Assembly: GCA_035048495.1 (NCBI GenBank)
Contig: CM068544.1
Coordinates: 46,773,893 to 46,837,892 of the forward strand
Source: Euptelea pleiosperma
Taxonomy: Eukaryota > Streptophyta > Magnoliopsida > Ranunculales > Eupteleaceae
Direction of reading: 5' to 3'
DNA length: 64,000 nucleotides
Positions 32,930 through 45,735 of this stretch are shown here, piece by piece. The notes under the pieces are model-generated. The model saw only the letters and a list, made by a program, of their open reading frames with translations. It ran no database searches and was not told the origin of the DNA. Every line of letters begins with the position of its first letter. Position 1 is the first letter of the stretch. A program made the translations under genes and the position numbers.

Positions 32930-34529
32930 TTGAGGAGTCAGAATATTATGGTGAGATTCTTAGTCTCCCGCTTCTCAAACAATGGGTCATCCAAAGGCTT
33001 GTGCTTGACAACTTGCCCACTGATGTACCCCAACTTGGCTCGGCCACCGATATACATCTTGGTTGCCTGATACCACTCCAAATAATTCTTGCGAACTAAC
33101 TTGACTGAGGTAAGCTGCAAACCTGTGTTCTTGAAGCCCACTTGAGTCACCACGGACCCCCCGGCACCCCCAGAGGTAGCTTCCGAGCTCATTGTGGACC
33201 CTCCAGTACCTCAGTAGACATGGATACCCAATATCAACCAATCACAGAAAAAAGAGGACGTTGTACACACAACAGACGTTCAATCCTCAAAAATGAACTC
33301 CACAAGGGACAACTCGCCCGCTGATGTACCCCAACTTGGCTCGGCCACCGATATACATCTTGGTTGCCTGATACCACTCCAAATAATTCTTGCGAACTAA
33401 CTTGACTGAGGTAAGCTGCAAACCTGTGTTCTTGAAGCCACTTGAGTCACCACGGACCCCCCGGCACCCCCAGAGGTAGCTTCCGAGCTCATTGTGGACC
33501 CTCCAGTACCTCAGTAGACATGGATACCCAATATCAACCAATCACAGAAAAAAGAGGACGTTGTACACACAACAGACGTTCAATCCTCAAAAATGAACTC
33601 CACAAGGGTTTACAACCTGAAACAAGCCCAAAAAAGAGCACAAAAGTCGTCGGCGGTACCTTGGAGAGGGAGTTCCATCTCCCAAATAAGCAAAAACACA
33701 TTGATCGCAGTAAATCACTTCACAAATGGGTTGTGTACACACACTAGACCCTCAAACACTTTGAAGAAACGATTGGATAGGGTTTTAAATCCTAGAGAAG
33801 CCCAATAATGGAGAAAAGAGGGGTTGACGTAATCTCTTTGTGGTGATCTAGCTCCCAAATCCTCAATAGGTAGCCAAACATGATGGGACTTGTTGCATTG
33901 GGTTGGTCATTATGTAGGTGAGCAAAAACTTGCTACAAATCTCGCCAAGACACCCCATAGAAATCAGAAACAAGCTCAAAAACTAATTTTCTACCTTTTG
34001 AAGAGAAGATCAAGCAAAAGTCCATTAAGTTCCCGTCGAAAAAATTCCCAAAAATTTGAAAAATAGTTTTTCAGGTGGTACACGTCTCGGCTGACTTCGG
34101 GATGTGTGTCCGTAAAGCTGCTGACGTCAGTTGTACGGCATGATGCCGTTAGCACCCACTTTTGCGCAATCTCTGGCTATTTCTCTTTCGTCACCAAGCT
34201 CTGATACCAAGTTGAAGTGATTTGAGGATTTACAAGAGAGGAGGGAGAAGATAGAAGAGAGAGAAGAGAGGAAAGAAGCATGCATATGTCACATGTCTCC
34301 AAACTTCTTATTTATATCAGAAACTTTACATGGACAAGTATACCCCTATAACATAAGGTGTATTTACATTTCAAACAAAAAAAGCCTAAATATTTGTGTT
34401 GGCTGATTATTTTGATTGACAGCTTGACGATACCAATATATATATGTGATAAATAAGCTATGCAAAATTATCAACAAATCTTGAAAAAGCAAATTAAAGA
34501 AAAATTAGGTAGAGCAACATATTCAACAG
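32930..34529 (-). mobile_element. Copia retrotransposon 5' end (LTR, PBS, partial gag), minus strand
   Basis: On the minus strand, the 5' LTR is 34529-34213 (317 bp, starts TGTTGAATATGTTGCTC, TATA-like TATAAATAAG at about 34310). It is followed by the primer-binding site TGGTATCAGAGC (about 34199-34210), complementary to the initiator Met tRNA end and classic for plant copia. Next come a leader and the start of gag (SVKLVRKNYLEWYQATKMYI, then GGRAKLGYISG). The gag is cut near 32930, and integrase and reverse transcriptase are missing. The LTR edge touches the receptor-kinase pseudogene at 34530, so the copy either inserted into it or marks a rearrangement point. Confidence 0.8.
33007..33607. 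repeat. 300-bp tandem duplication within copia gag
   Basis: Bases 33007-33307 and 33308-33607 are nearly identical (offset 301, then 300). One base is missing in the second copy (GAAGCCCAC versus GAAGCCAC), which shifts the gag frame there. Few other changes are visible, so the duplication looks recent compared with the rest of the element. Confidence 0.85.
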
Positions 34530-36440
34530 TTCCTTTTATACCAACAGAGCTAGTTCGACTTTGTGAAGAGTCACTGGCAGTTTCAAAAAGAACCTTGCGA
34601 ACCTGAAATTGTCATGTCATCATCAAGAATATTGCTTGGCTTTAGATCACAATGAATGATTGGTGTTTGGCAATGATGATGGAGATAGTCCAATGCAGAA
34701 GCAATATCCTGGTTCCCATTAGTCATCTACTTTTGTATGCAACCCCTTCTCTAGGCTCCCATCAGTCATAAACTCTAGAACTAGAGCTTTGAAATCATTA
34801 CCTTTGTAATCCATCCTTGAGCAGGAAGTTAAGATCTTGATGAGGTTTCAATGCCGGATGTTTCTCAATGCCTTGCATTCTGCCATGAAACGTTTGGAAG
34901 CTCCTTGTTGTTGAATGTTGAGCACCTTAACTGCAACAACCATTTTGTCACGATCCTGTGTTCCTTTATATACTGAACAATAACTTCCTCGCCAGTCAAA
35001 TTAGCTGAAGAGAACCCATTTGTTGACTTAAGGAGCTCTCGATAAAAAACCTTTAGATGTCTATCCTCCAAGGGAGATATGGAAGAATGTTTCTTTCTTG
35101 GTTTTCTTTTTCTATAAAAAATAGCAAAGGTACACGCTAATAAAATTAGACAGAGAACAGCACTTGTTATTGGGATATTACTTTGGGAGCAGCAGAGCTT
35201 TCCATTTTCTTAGAGGCTTCGATGTGGCATATGGCCACCAACTGTAGTTGTTGGATGCCTCCACAGAGCTTATTGTTTTGAAGTATCAAAATTGCACTCA
35301 CATTTGAATATATCCCTGCTTTTGGTACTTCGCCTTCAAGATTGTTGGAAGACAGATTTAGATTCTGTAGAAAAGAAATGTCTCTAGATATCTTGGTATC
35401 TGTCCAGACAAATTATTGCGTGAAAGATCTATGAATACCTCTCAAATTACTGAAAAGACAAGGGAATAGTTCTGTGAAAGAAGTTTCCCTCCAAGTGAAG
35501 GTATACCAAGGTCAGGCAACTACTCAGCATGTGAAGAATTTCACCTGACAGATACGTCCAATCTTCCAAGATTTTTCAAGTTACCCTCTTCCAATGGTAG
35601 GGACCCTCCCAAACAATTGAGCTAAGTTGAGAGAGATTGATAGGGACGAAAGGTTCATAGTTTGTCTGGGTATGGTACCAGTAAGGCTGTTTTTAGAAAG
35701 TTGCAATACTTGCAGATGCCATCAGTTTCCAAGAATTGAAGGTATGCTTCCTAAAAGACCATATTCTCCTAAATACAGTCAGTTTAGCAAACTGATGTTG
35801 CCTAAGGAGGTAGGAATTTGTTTCCAGACATGGCTAATACTTGCAGTTTTTGAAGCTTCTCAATGGCAACTGGAATGGTACCTGTGAAGAAGTTGTTTTC
35901 TAGACCCAGTGCAGTTAAGTTGATGAGGTTCTCAACCCCTGGAGGGATGGTTCCAGAGATCTCATTTCGTCCCGTTGATAGTATCTGGAGATGGGTGGAC
36001 AGACTTGGCTATACTGCGCGGCAACACACCTTTGAAATGATTGGCATGTATACGCATTATCTCCAGATTGCTGCAGTTGGTCAAAGAAGTGAGAAAGGTC
36101 GAATCATTGACTTTTGTGCGTCCGTGATGATTATGTCCAAGATTTAGTTTAAGGAGACCCGGTAGGCTCCCAAATATTTCAGGCACTGATCCAGCAAAGT
36201 TGTTATTGGTGAAATAAAATTCTACAAGTCCGTAAGCGTTCACTATTGAAACTGGGACGGACCCTGTATATTGGTTTGTTCTCACATAAAGCATTTCTAG
36301 GTAAGGAAAGGAGAGGCCATAGGTCAGGTGGGAGTCTTCCATATAGTTGGTTATCCGCCACGGAGAATAAATAGATAGATGACAGATTGTAAAAGGAGGG
36401 TGGGATCATACCTGAAAGTTTGTTTTGAGATATTTGAAGA
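34530..36440 (-). pseudogene. Decayed LRR receptor-like kinase copy
   Basis: On the minus strand, LRR segments (about 36420-35300, with LPPSF-like and GxIP-type repeats), a Cys cap, a membrane and juxtamembrane segment (near 35200-35090), a kinase N-lobe (FYRELLKSTNGFSSANLTGE) and the HCD loop (near 34650) can be read, in several frames with stops. The region that should hold DFG is deleted and the end is cut by the copia LTR. The signal peptide and first LRRs are also absent; the upstream side joins sequence copied from the PH1-like 3' region. It is non-functional. Confidence 0.8.
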
Positions 36441-36442
36441 TA

Positions 36443-36641
36443 TTTGATCTTTCTGAGGAGACGCTGTTTGTGATTTTCTAGTTCTCGAGCGATGTTTAGA
36501 ATTTTTTAATGGATCTCTAAATCCATTTGTGCTTTTCTCGTTGTTCGTCACTTGTTCTGGGTGGATCTTGAAGGAGTTTGATTTATCCCTAGCGTATTGA
36601 ATATGGTCAATCTTGTACTGATTTGGGAAATCTTGTTTGGA
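36443..36641 (+). repeat. Duplicate of the PH1-like gene's 3' region
   Basis: Matches 26464-26655 through blocks such as GGAGACGCTGTTTGTGATTT, TTTGTGCTTTTCTCGTT and AATCTTGTTTGGA, with scattered indels. Only 3' flanking sequence is present and no PH coding part was seen. It is in the same (+) orientation as the source, while the adjoining pseudogene is on the minus strand. Confidence 0.8.
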
Positions 36642-38432
36642 ATCCGTCGGTTGGATATTTGAAGTTATGCTAGAATTTGTAGGAATGAGTTTATAAAGGC
36701 GTATTATCAGGTGGAAATGAATTCTCACCCATCTGGATGGGAAATGAATTCCGGGCTTATTAGGGAAAATTATGTAGATTTAAAATGCCAATCTAACAAT
36801 GGACAGTTGTGTTTTCCCAAGGAAAATGTAATTTTCCCACTTGACAATCAAACACCCCCTAAGGGAACCATTGCATGAATTTTTCATTGGAATTTGAGGT
36901 CTTAGGGAACAAAGATGCTTGACTTCCTCCACTCACATTAAAGAATAACATAAGCAGGCCTTATGTAATGAGACCACCCATATGAGCTTGTCAAGGAATT
37001 AGATGCAACCACGTGTCCTAAATTTTCATGACTTGGGCCTTGGTTCTTAGCTTGGTGGGGACTGTAGCTTTCTCCCATAGTTAACCTCGGTTTCACAGAG
37101 AAATGGGTTGTGTAATGCACTTGATATTAATATAGATGTGGTATGAACTTCCTTATTTCCCTGACCAACTGTTGTAAACTCGAACTGTTTCCTACACGAT
37201 CAGTTAGCCTAGAAATGCATACTATGTTTATACAATTCAATACCCTAACCTCATCAAATTTAGGAATATTCTATTTGGACCACACACCCTTCAGAAGTAA
37301 TCTTTTCCTTTTGAATTGCAAAACTGCAAGAGTTTCTGAGAAGGTATAGGCTTACAAGAAATGTGTTCTCATAGAGTTGACTTCTAAACTTTTACTTGTG
37401 ACCATCTAGAGACGTTTTAGACTTTCTTCAAATAAACAAATAGGAGCACAATGGAACAAGGTATTGGCCTTCTATTACCTATTGTTAGCAGTCGTCTCTC
37501 CATGATTGTCATTGGAGAAAGAACTAAAGAAATAGACAGTCTCTTGCTTATCTTCCTTGGAGGAGCAGCGCAAAAGTTTGTCATACCAAAGAACTCCAGT
37601 GCGTAGATTCTTTCAAAAGAACTATAGTGCTTGGTGATTGCCTTTGGATTTTCCAAGACACCCCTTCAATCACTCAAGAACCTGATCTCCAGTTCAACAC
37701 ATCTTCTCTTGCTTTGGGCCTCAAACCCATAAAAGTTAAGGCCTTGACAGGTTCTAGGAAAAAATTTAGTCAGGGAAATGAATAATTCAATTTTGGGAGA
37801 TACCCATTTCGATCTGATGATTCTTTTGGGAATGTTGTGGTTTTAGTGAATCCGAAAATGGAATTTTGAGAAGTACCCATTATAGAGGATCTGATAATTC
37901 TTTTGAGAAGCTCGAAGTTTCAGGTGGTGAGAGGATTGAAGAGGAGAAGTGAGTGTGATGTTTCACATGAGAGGTGAGCTATCCTCTATATACAGTGTAT
38001 GTCCCTTCATAGATGAAGTTTTTAGTTATGAAGCTAATGGGCGACAAAATACTTGTCAAGGAGTAACTGACCACAGTGGCTGTAGCAGTGGAGCTCCTTA
38101 GTTTGCTCTGCCAGCTGCAGGATTACAACTTAACAGGTTGATCATCGGTTTTCCTTTGAAGACATTCATTCACCAAAGTTGTGGACGGCCGGCCACGAGA
38201 CTCTGGTAGGTGGGGTTGCCGGTGATGGGCGGCCAACCCACTGGAATCTTGTGGCTGCCGTCGACCATGTCAGTTTGATTTGGGATTGAAGGGGCATTTT
38301 TGTGCTTTGAAAAGAAATTGTTAGTCAATTGACGGTCTTAGATGGTGGACCGGGTCATAGGGGGTAAGTCAGCTTTTTGAAATTGTTGGGGGTGTGTCAA
38401 AAATTCCCTTATTTTATTGGATGTCTCCTAAA
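36642..38432. other. Interval without a recognised gene
   Basis: Mostly AT-rich unique-looking sequence. Bases 36700-36870 end in a CAAACACCCCCTAAGG-type MITE edge. A minus-strand stretch at 37417-37656 is open for 79 codons (ENPKAITKHYSSFERIYALE) and is not recognised. Bases 38336-38413 are related to 40850-40975. Confidence 0.3.
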
Positions 38433-39192
38433 ACCAGATTTTGATGACCTGCAGCAACATCTTAATTTTCTTCCGGAAATATTAGATTTTGAGTTTTCTT
38501 TTTATTTCAAGCAAGTGGTTGTTTCTCTAAAGAACTACAAACTCCCAAGAAAAGAAAAAACCAACAAAGATGGGAACACTGAACAATGTAAGTATTGCCG
38601 AGATAGTAGCAGGCGTCTGATTGCTTTGGGATCAGAGAGTTGTGATATTCGAGTTGATCATCCAAGTCGAAATTTGGTGCTCCTGTAATTCAAGTACAAA
38701 TGATTGTATAAAAGGATGAGAGACATGAGGGAGCGCCATTTTTGTTACTCACCGCTGCCCTATGGGTCTACTAACCGCATGGATGTTTAGCCTATCCCTT
38801 GGTGGATATCACCAAAAATCATCCTGATTGGTAATCTCTAGCTATTAGATTTTAGTACATTTTAAGCGTGATTCTAGCCGTTGGATTCAACCATTTGTTT
38901 GTGAACTAAAATCAACGGCTAAAAATCATCAAACAAGCTGATTTTTGGAATAAATGTCTACCAATGGCTGAACATCCAAGCGGTCAATGGGCCCAAATGG
39001 CAGCGATGAGTAACAAAAATGCACTACCTAACGCCAAAAAGCGTGAGGTATACCTTGTTACGTCGCGAAGCATTATTGCAATGGATGCTTATTATGGGGA
39101 CTTTTTGTCTGTGATATAAGTAAGCTCTTGTGTTATGAAATAAATTTCAAGGTAGATATGACTTCACCTGAAAGTTGAGCCATGCTTCATTC
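38433..39192. repeat. Duplicated 3' flank of the minus-strand receptor genes, with MITE
   Basis: This flank (blocks CAGATTTTGATGACCTG, CAAGCAAGTGGTTGTTTCTC, then a GTTACTCACCGCTGCC-type MITE to about 39065) recurs at 42245-42800 and 56203-57480, and in part at 46335-46640 and 54085-54260. It shows that the downstream flank was copied along with the kinase genes. Confidence 0.7.
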
Positions 39193-40682
39193 CTAATTGT
39201 GGATCCTAGACCCAAGAAACAAATCCCGTATCAAATGCAATTCCCTTGTAACGTCTCTCATCATTATTCGATCTCTTGGCAATTCTGTAGAGCACGATAT
39301 TGCAATTCCAACTATTGAAGCCAAGCACTTCTCCAATTCAACTCTCCCATCATTCTGACATCCAACATCATTGGTTGCTCTTTCTTCTTCGTCTAATAGG
39401 ATTATTGGGTCAACAATATCCATCAACCGTCCAGCTAGAGCTTTCTTAGAAAATTCATAAAGGCTTAGACCATCCCTAAATATGTCGTCGGTAGGTTTCT
39501 TCCCTGTAAACATCTCCAAAAGAAGTATCCCATAGCTATACACATCACCATGTGTTGATCGCCACCCATGCCGTATTCTGCAATTCAAAAATGGTCAATA
39601 AGTATAGAACCATTTTATTTTCACATAAATAAAATGAAACTTAGTCGTTTTGGGAGGTGAGTTATATTTTTATTTAAAATTTAAAAATTATGGCAGCACG
39701 GAATTAAAACATATCATGCGAGTCCATGCATCCTACTACCAAATTTTGCTAAGAGGAGATTTCCTTGAACAAAATTGATTAAATTTAACAATCATAGCCA
39801 TGCGCAATCTATCAGACTATTTTGTATGGTAAAAAAGGTATGGTTGATAGAACTTCTCTGCTTATGGTAATGGTAAGAATCATAAAAATGGTGAGTTTCG
39901 AGATATCTTATTCCATTCCTCCATCCCTAAATATGAGTATTTTCTTTAGTTCCATGTATTAGAACATAGAAAGCATTACGCATGTAGCTCAATAAAGTAA
40001 AATTTATGGGAAGTGGACTTCTTACTCGAGTAAGGAGATTGTTCACAACTAACTTTTCGGAAAAAAAGTCATATTGATTGCCCATCTATGATATTAACAA
40101 AATGTTCTACAAATTAATTCACTAAAGTTTTCTTGATTAATTTGATTGATTATTTGGAAATATATGATCTTCATCTTGATTCTTAGTTCTTAAGACAAAT
40201 AGAAATACCAAAAGGTAGCAAAATAATAACAAAATGATAAAAGAAAAAGTTGGATAAAATTGTTACCTGGAGCGATATAACCGATAGATCCTCTTAACCC
40301 AGCTGAGCTGTTTTGATTTTTAGAAAATCTATTGGTGTTTTCTGAAAGGAACCTTGCTAACCCAAAATCTCCCACATGGGCAGTCATATCATCATCAAGA
40401 AGAACATTACTTGGCTTTAGATCACAATGAACAATCGGCGTTTGACAATGGTGATAAAGATAATCCAAAGCAGAAGCAACATCAATGGCAATGTTTAACC
40501 TCTAAAGAAAGTTTAAAGTTTTTGATTGACCTTGTTCATCTACTTTTGGATACAACCACTTCTCTAGACTTCCGTTAGGCATGAGCTCGAAAACTAGGGC
40601 CATGAAATTATTGCCATTAAAATCCAAGCTTGAGCAAGAGGTTAAGATTTTGACAAGATTTCGATGTCGGACATTTCTCAAG
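39193..40682 (-). pseudogene. 5'-truncated receptor-kinase copy (kinase only)
   Basis: Exon 2 is 39577-39193, the intron 40266-39578 and the exon 1 remnant 40682-40267. The kinase matches the intact gene at 57491-61425 from [11 protein letters not shown] through HCD, DFG and APG|E, but similarity stops abruptly at 40682 inside the N-lobe, so there are no LRRs. There is a CAG-to-TAG nonsense change in the LNFLQRLNIA segment (near 40502) and a 4-nt deletion just after the splice (near 39560) that shifts exon 2. The 3' end keeps SRIHN-stop. Dead copy. Confidence 0.85.
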
Positions 40683-40892
40683 TTTACCAACATGGGATTT
40701 TAATTTTTATTTATAATCTCCTCTTTTCATGCTTGATTTGGGGTATGGGTTTTGGCCTAAACCCAAACCCTTGATCTAATGTTGAAGACAAGGGTACTTT
40801 CGTCCTTTAATACAAAATTAGGTAGTCAACTCGGGTCAATACTGGTCAAATGACAGTGGACCGAGTCATAGGGGGGTATGTCAGCTTTTGAA

Positions 40893-40936
<44 letters not shown>
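40893..40936. repeat. TG dinucleotide microsatellite
   Basis: About 21 uninterrupted TG units upstream of GGAAAGATAACATGGGGGG. A likely polymorphic simple repeat. Confidence 0.95.
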
Positions 40937-40937
<1 letters not shown>

Positions 40938-41043
40938 AAAGATAACATGGGGGGTATGTCAAAAATTCCCATTTAATAATGTGGTATGCACGATGTAATA
41001 ACTTAATTAACTATCTTTTTGTTTTGTTTTTTTAAAATACCCC

Positions 41044-42240
41044 TGTAACGACCCGAGATAATAAAGCCGGGTCTCACAAATCAAAGACCGTTGATTTGAC
41101 TAAAATTATAGTCAAAGTTGTCAAAATACAAAAGAGAAGGTGTTGGTCACAAAATTAAAATTTTATAGAAAGGTCTAGCAAGAAAATGGACTTCATCATT
41201 AGACTCAAAAGTATCGAGAAACATAGTTTAGATTGTGAGCACGTTAAAATTTGAGTTTTCTATAAAAAGTTACAAAATTTTGAAAAACACATAAGAATGG
41301 ATCAAAAAGTTGAGATTTTACATGAATAATATTTTAAAATATCTAACCGTATAGATGGAAAGAGCATTGAAAATATAAACACAAACTGTAGGCACGCTGA
41401 AATTAGAGATCAATAAGGTCTCGATCGGACGATTGAAAATAAAGCAATTATAAATTAAAATTAATATTAATTAAAAATACAAATTGAATATTGAAATAAG
41501 ATGAACATGATGTATATCATAACATGTTCACCTTTTCACTTATCCGAATCACGGATTCGGTGATAGAGTTAAGCATATTTTATATATATGCAATTTATAA
41601 AAAAAAAAAAATTAAAATCAAACTTAACATCGTAGGAAGAACGAAGGAAAAATAGAGAAAAGAAGAGAATCAGGTAGGTGGTTTAAATCTGGTTCAATTT
41701 TTTTCTTTTTCTTTTTTTTTTTGTCTCACATTATTTTAATTTAAGAATTTATCTATAAATAATTAGGATTCTTGTGATAATCCATGTTAATTTAACTATT
41801 GAAATTTTTGGTTTGTATATTCATTTATTTTTAGTCAAATTTCAGAATAATCTTTGCTTAATCTTTCAATTTGTTCATGAATCATGAAATTTGGTTGATG
41901 CTTTAAGTTGTCTTGGTTTGATGTGTTCTTTTCAAACCTATTTGAGGTTCTATCCATTGGTTTAGAATCAGAATTTTTTTTTTTACAAAACATTAGGCGT
42001 TTTTTTTTTAGAAAACCCTCTTTTGTTCAAGTTAATTTCTCTCTTTACATGATCTAACCCTTTGATTTGAAACCTTCGTTTTGGTTCCTCAAATACTCAC
42101 AAATCCAAAACCAAAATCATGGTATTTGTGGAGTTCAAATAGGTATGTAATGCTTATTTTCCCAGACTGGTTTAATCCATATTTTTACAACGTTTGAAGC
42201 AATTTTCAAGGGCTTAATCGCCCATAAATCAAAAAAATAT
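41044..42240 (+). mobile_element. Probable gypsy LTR (TGTAACGACCCG start)
   Basis: Begins TGTAACGACCCGAGATAATA, a start shared by many plant gypsy LTRs, has a TATA-like TTTTATATATATGC at about 41577, and is AT-rich. The upstream flank (40980-41043) matches an apparently empty-site relative at 62207-62270. The right end is not determined; 42240 is where the duplicated gene flank resumes. No target duplication was confirmed. Confidence 0.5.
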
Positions 42241-42811
42241 CAAAAGATTTTGAGTTTTCTTTTTATTTCAAGCAAGTGGTTGTTTCTCTAAAGAACTACA
42301 AACTCCAAGAAAAGAAAAAACCAACAAAGATGGGAACACTGAACAATGTAAGTACTGCCGAGATAGTAGCAGGCATCTAATTGCTTTGGGATCAGAGAGT
42401 TGTGATATTCAAGTTGATAATCCAAGTCGAAATTTGGTGCTCCTGTAATTCAAGTACAAATGATTGTATAAAAGGATGACAGACACGAGGGAGTGCCATT
42501 TTTGTTACTCACCGCTACCCTATGGGTCCACTAACAGCATCGATGTTTAGCCTATCCCCTGGTGGATATACACCAAAAATCACCTTTGATTGGTAATCTC
42601 TAACTATTAGATTTTAGTACATTTTAAGGCATGATTCTAGCCGTTGGATTCAACCATTTGTTTGTGTACTAAAATCAAGGGCTAAAAATCATCAAACAAG
42701 CTGAATTTTGGAATGAATGTCTACCAATGGCTGAACATCCAAGCTCTTGTGTTATGAAATAAATTTCAAGGTAGATATGACTTCACCTGAAAGTTGAGCC
42801 ATGCTTCATTC

Positions 42812-45735
42812 CTAATTGTGGATCCTAGACCCAAGAAACGAATCCCTTATCAAATGCAATTCCCTTGTAACGTCTCTCATCATTATTCGATCTCTTGGCA
42901 ATTCTGCAGAGCACGATATTGCAATTCCAACTATTGAAGCCAAGCACTTCTCCAATTCAACTCTCCCATCATTCTGACATCCAACATCATTGGTTGCTCT
43001 TTCTTCTTCGTCTAATAGGACTTTTTGTCTGTGATATAAGTAAGCATTCAAGGTAGATATGACTTCACCAGAAAGTTGAGCCATGCTTCATTCCTAATTG
43101 TGGATCCTAGACCCAAGAAACGAATCCCGTATCAAATGCAATTCCCTTGCAACGTCTTAAATTTGATGAAATTTGACAATCCTAGCCATCCAATCAAATC
43201 CACTATTTTGTATGGTTAAAAAAGTATAGTTTGACAGAAATTCTTTGGTTATGGTGATATGGTAAGGATCATAAAAATGGTGGTCTGAGATATCTTATTC
43301 CATTCCCCAATCCCTAATATGAGTATCATTAGTTATGTGTATTAGAACATAGAAAGTATAACACATGTAGCTCGATAGACCATTTATGATATTAACAAAT
43401 TGTTCTACAAAATAATTAACTAATTTTTCTTTATTAATTTGATTGATTGTGTGTGGAAATATTTGATATTCATCTTGATTCCTAGTTCCTAAGACAAATG
43501 GAAATATCAGAAAGGTAGGATAACAAAAGGATAATTACCTATCAAAAAATATAACTATAGGATAAAAGAAAAAATGGATATAATTGCTACCTGGAGCGAT
43601 ATAACCGATAGTTCCTCTTATCCCAACTGAGTTGGAAGGAATCTTGCTAACCCAAAATCACCCACATGGGCAGTCAACGTTACTTGGCTTTAGATCACAA
43701 TGAACAATTGGCGTTTGACAACGGTGATGAAGATAATCCAAAGCAGAAGCAACATCAATGGCAATGTTTAACCTCTGAAGAAAGTTTATGATTCTTGATT
43801 GACCTTGTCCATCTACTTTTGGATGCAACCACTTCTCTAGACTCCCATTAGGCATGAACTCGAAAACTAAGGCCATGAAATTATTGCCTTAATTTGGAAT
43901 CCAAGCTTGAGCAAGAGGTTACTATTTTGACAAGATTTCGATGTCGGATGTTTCTCAAGGCATTGCATTCAGCTGTAAAGCTTTTGGAAGCTCCTTTTTC
44001 TTGAAGGTTTAGTACTTTCACAGCAACATGTTTTTCGTCTGGTTCAAGAATTCCTTTATACACATAGCCAAAACTGCCAACACCAATTAAATTAGCCAAA
44101 GAGAATCCATCAGTCGCTTTAAGGAGATCTTGATATGACACCTTTATATATGAATCGTTCAATGAATGTGAAGAAGGTATTTTTCTTGATTTTCTTCTCC
44201 ATCGCATCATCACAAAGATCAATATTAAAGATAAACATAGAAACAGACAAATGATTGTAATGGTTAATTCGAATGCAAGAGACTTCCCGTGTTTCTTGGA
44301 GACTTGGATGGGGCATGGAGGCAACTGCAATTTAGGGATTCCCCCACAAAGCTTATTGTTTCCAGTGACTGAAAACGCACTTGCATTCTTGAACACCCCT
44401 TCTACTGGTACTCCACCCTCCAAGTCATTGAAGGATAGATTTAGATGCATCAACGATGTAAAGTTCTCTAAATATTTTGGGATTCTCCCAGACAAGTTAT
44501 TGCGAGAAAGATCTAGCACTTGAAGTCCTCAGAGATAGAGGAATGCTCCCTTGGAATAAGTTAGCTTGCATATAAAGGTACTCCAAGCTCCAACAATCAC
44601 CAAGCGTGTCGGGAATTTCGCCAGAGAATTTATTTTCAGAGATGTCTAATTTCCCAAGTTGTTTCAAGTTGCCCACTTCCAATGGTAGGGAACCAGTAAA
44701 AAAGTTATGAGCTAAGATGAGGGAAATTGATAAGGAGGAAATCTCAAAAACTTGCTTGGGGATGGTATCATCAAGGTTATTCTGAGAAAGGTTTAATATT
44801 TGCAATTGGTGGCAATCTCCAAGACTTGAAGGAATACTCCCATCTAAACTGTTTTCTTCTAAATGGAGTTCATACAACTGAGTGATGTTTCCTAGGGATG
44901 ATGGAATTAGTCCAGACAATTTATTTTAATGTAAGAATAACTGTCGTAGTCGACGAAGCTTCTCGATGCCAACAGGAATACTACTCGTCAAAAAGTTCAC
45001 ATCCATACCCAAAACATTTAAGTTGACAAGGTTCTCAATCCCTGTCGGGATGCTTCCACTAATTTCATTTCCTCCTAGTGTTAGCCATGTGAGCTGAGTT
45101 GAAAGATTGGCTACAGAGTCAGGCAACACACCTCTCAAGCGATTGTTGGCTAGATCCAAAATTTGTAGACTAGTACAGTTGGCCAAAGAAGAGAGAAAGC
45201 CCAAGTGATTGACATCCCCACTTTCAAGACTATTATCAGCAAGACCTAGCCAAGAGAGACTTTTTAAACTTCCAAGATTAACTGGCAGTCGTCCAGATAG
45301 TCTATTTGAACTGAGCTGAAGAAGTTTGAAATTCGGCCCAAGTCAAGTCATTTGGGATCTTTCCCTCTAAACTTTCTTCCGAGAGAAAGTTGAGAGAAAA
45401 GAAAGGTTCCCAAAAGAAGGCGGGATGCCTCCAGTAAGATTATTCATAAAAAGAAGCAATGGAACAAGATTTGTCAAAGAGCCAAGCTCGGCCGGAATTT
45501 TCCCTGTGAAATTGTTGTACGCAAAATGGATGATTTTGAGATTGTAACAGTGAGTAAGATTAACTGGAATTTCCCTGTGAACTGATTGTAACAGAAATTC
45601 AAACGTTGGCCATAGAAGTTGTTGTTTCCAAGGTTGATCAACTTAAGGAAGGTGAGGTTCCATGTGGAGGGAGCTAATGTCATCCCCACCAACCTCTTGG
45701 ATTGTAGGTCGAGGACGGTGACCCTTGAAACCTGA
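42812..45735 (-). pseudogene. Scrambled LRR receptor-like kinase copy
   Basis: The exon 1 remnant is 45735-43591, with LRR blocks (45204-44926, 44919-44497), Cys cap, membrane helix and kinase N-lobe ([20 protein letters not shown]), then a frameshift at about 43890. The activation segment (DFG region) has been deleted around 43640-43680. Exon 2 keeps only its last part (from LLDEEERATND to SRIHN-stop at 42812), and its 3' end is duplicated again at about 43028-43140. The signal peptide and LRRNT are missing. Stops are also present in the LRR part (near 44925). The copy cannot encode a kinase. Confidence 0.85.

Noticed and set aside
41044..42240. TSD for the TGTAACGACCCG LTR
   Set aside because: A similar ACCC..TTTGAT string near 42056 was considered, but the LTR end there does not read CA and the match is short.
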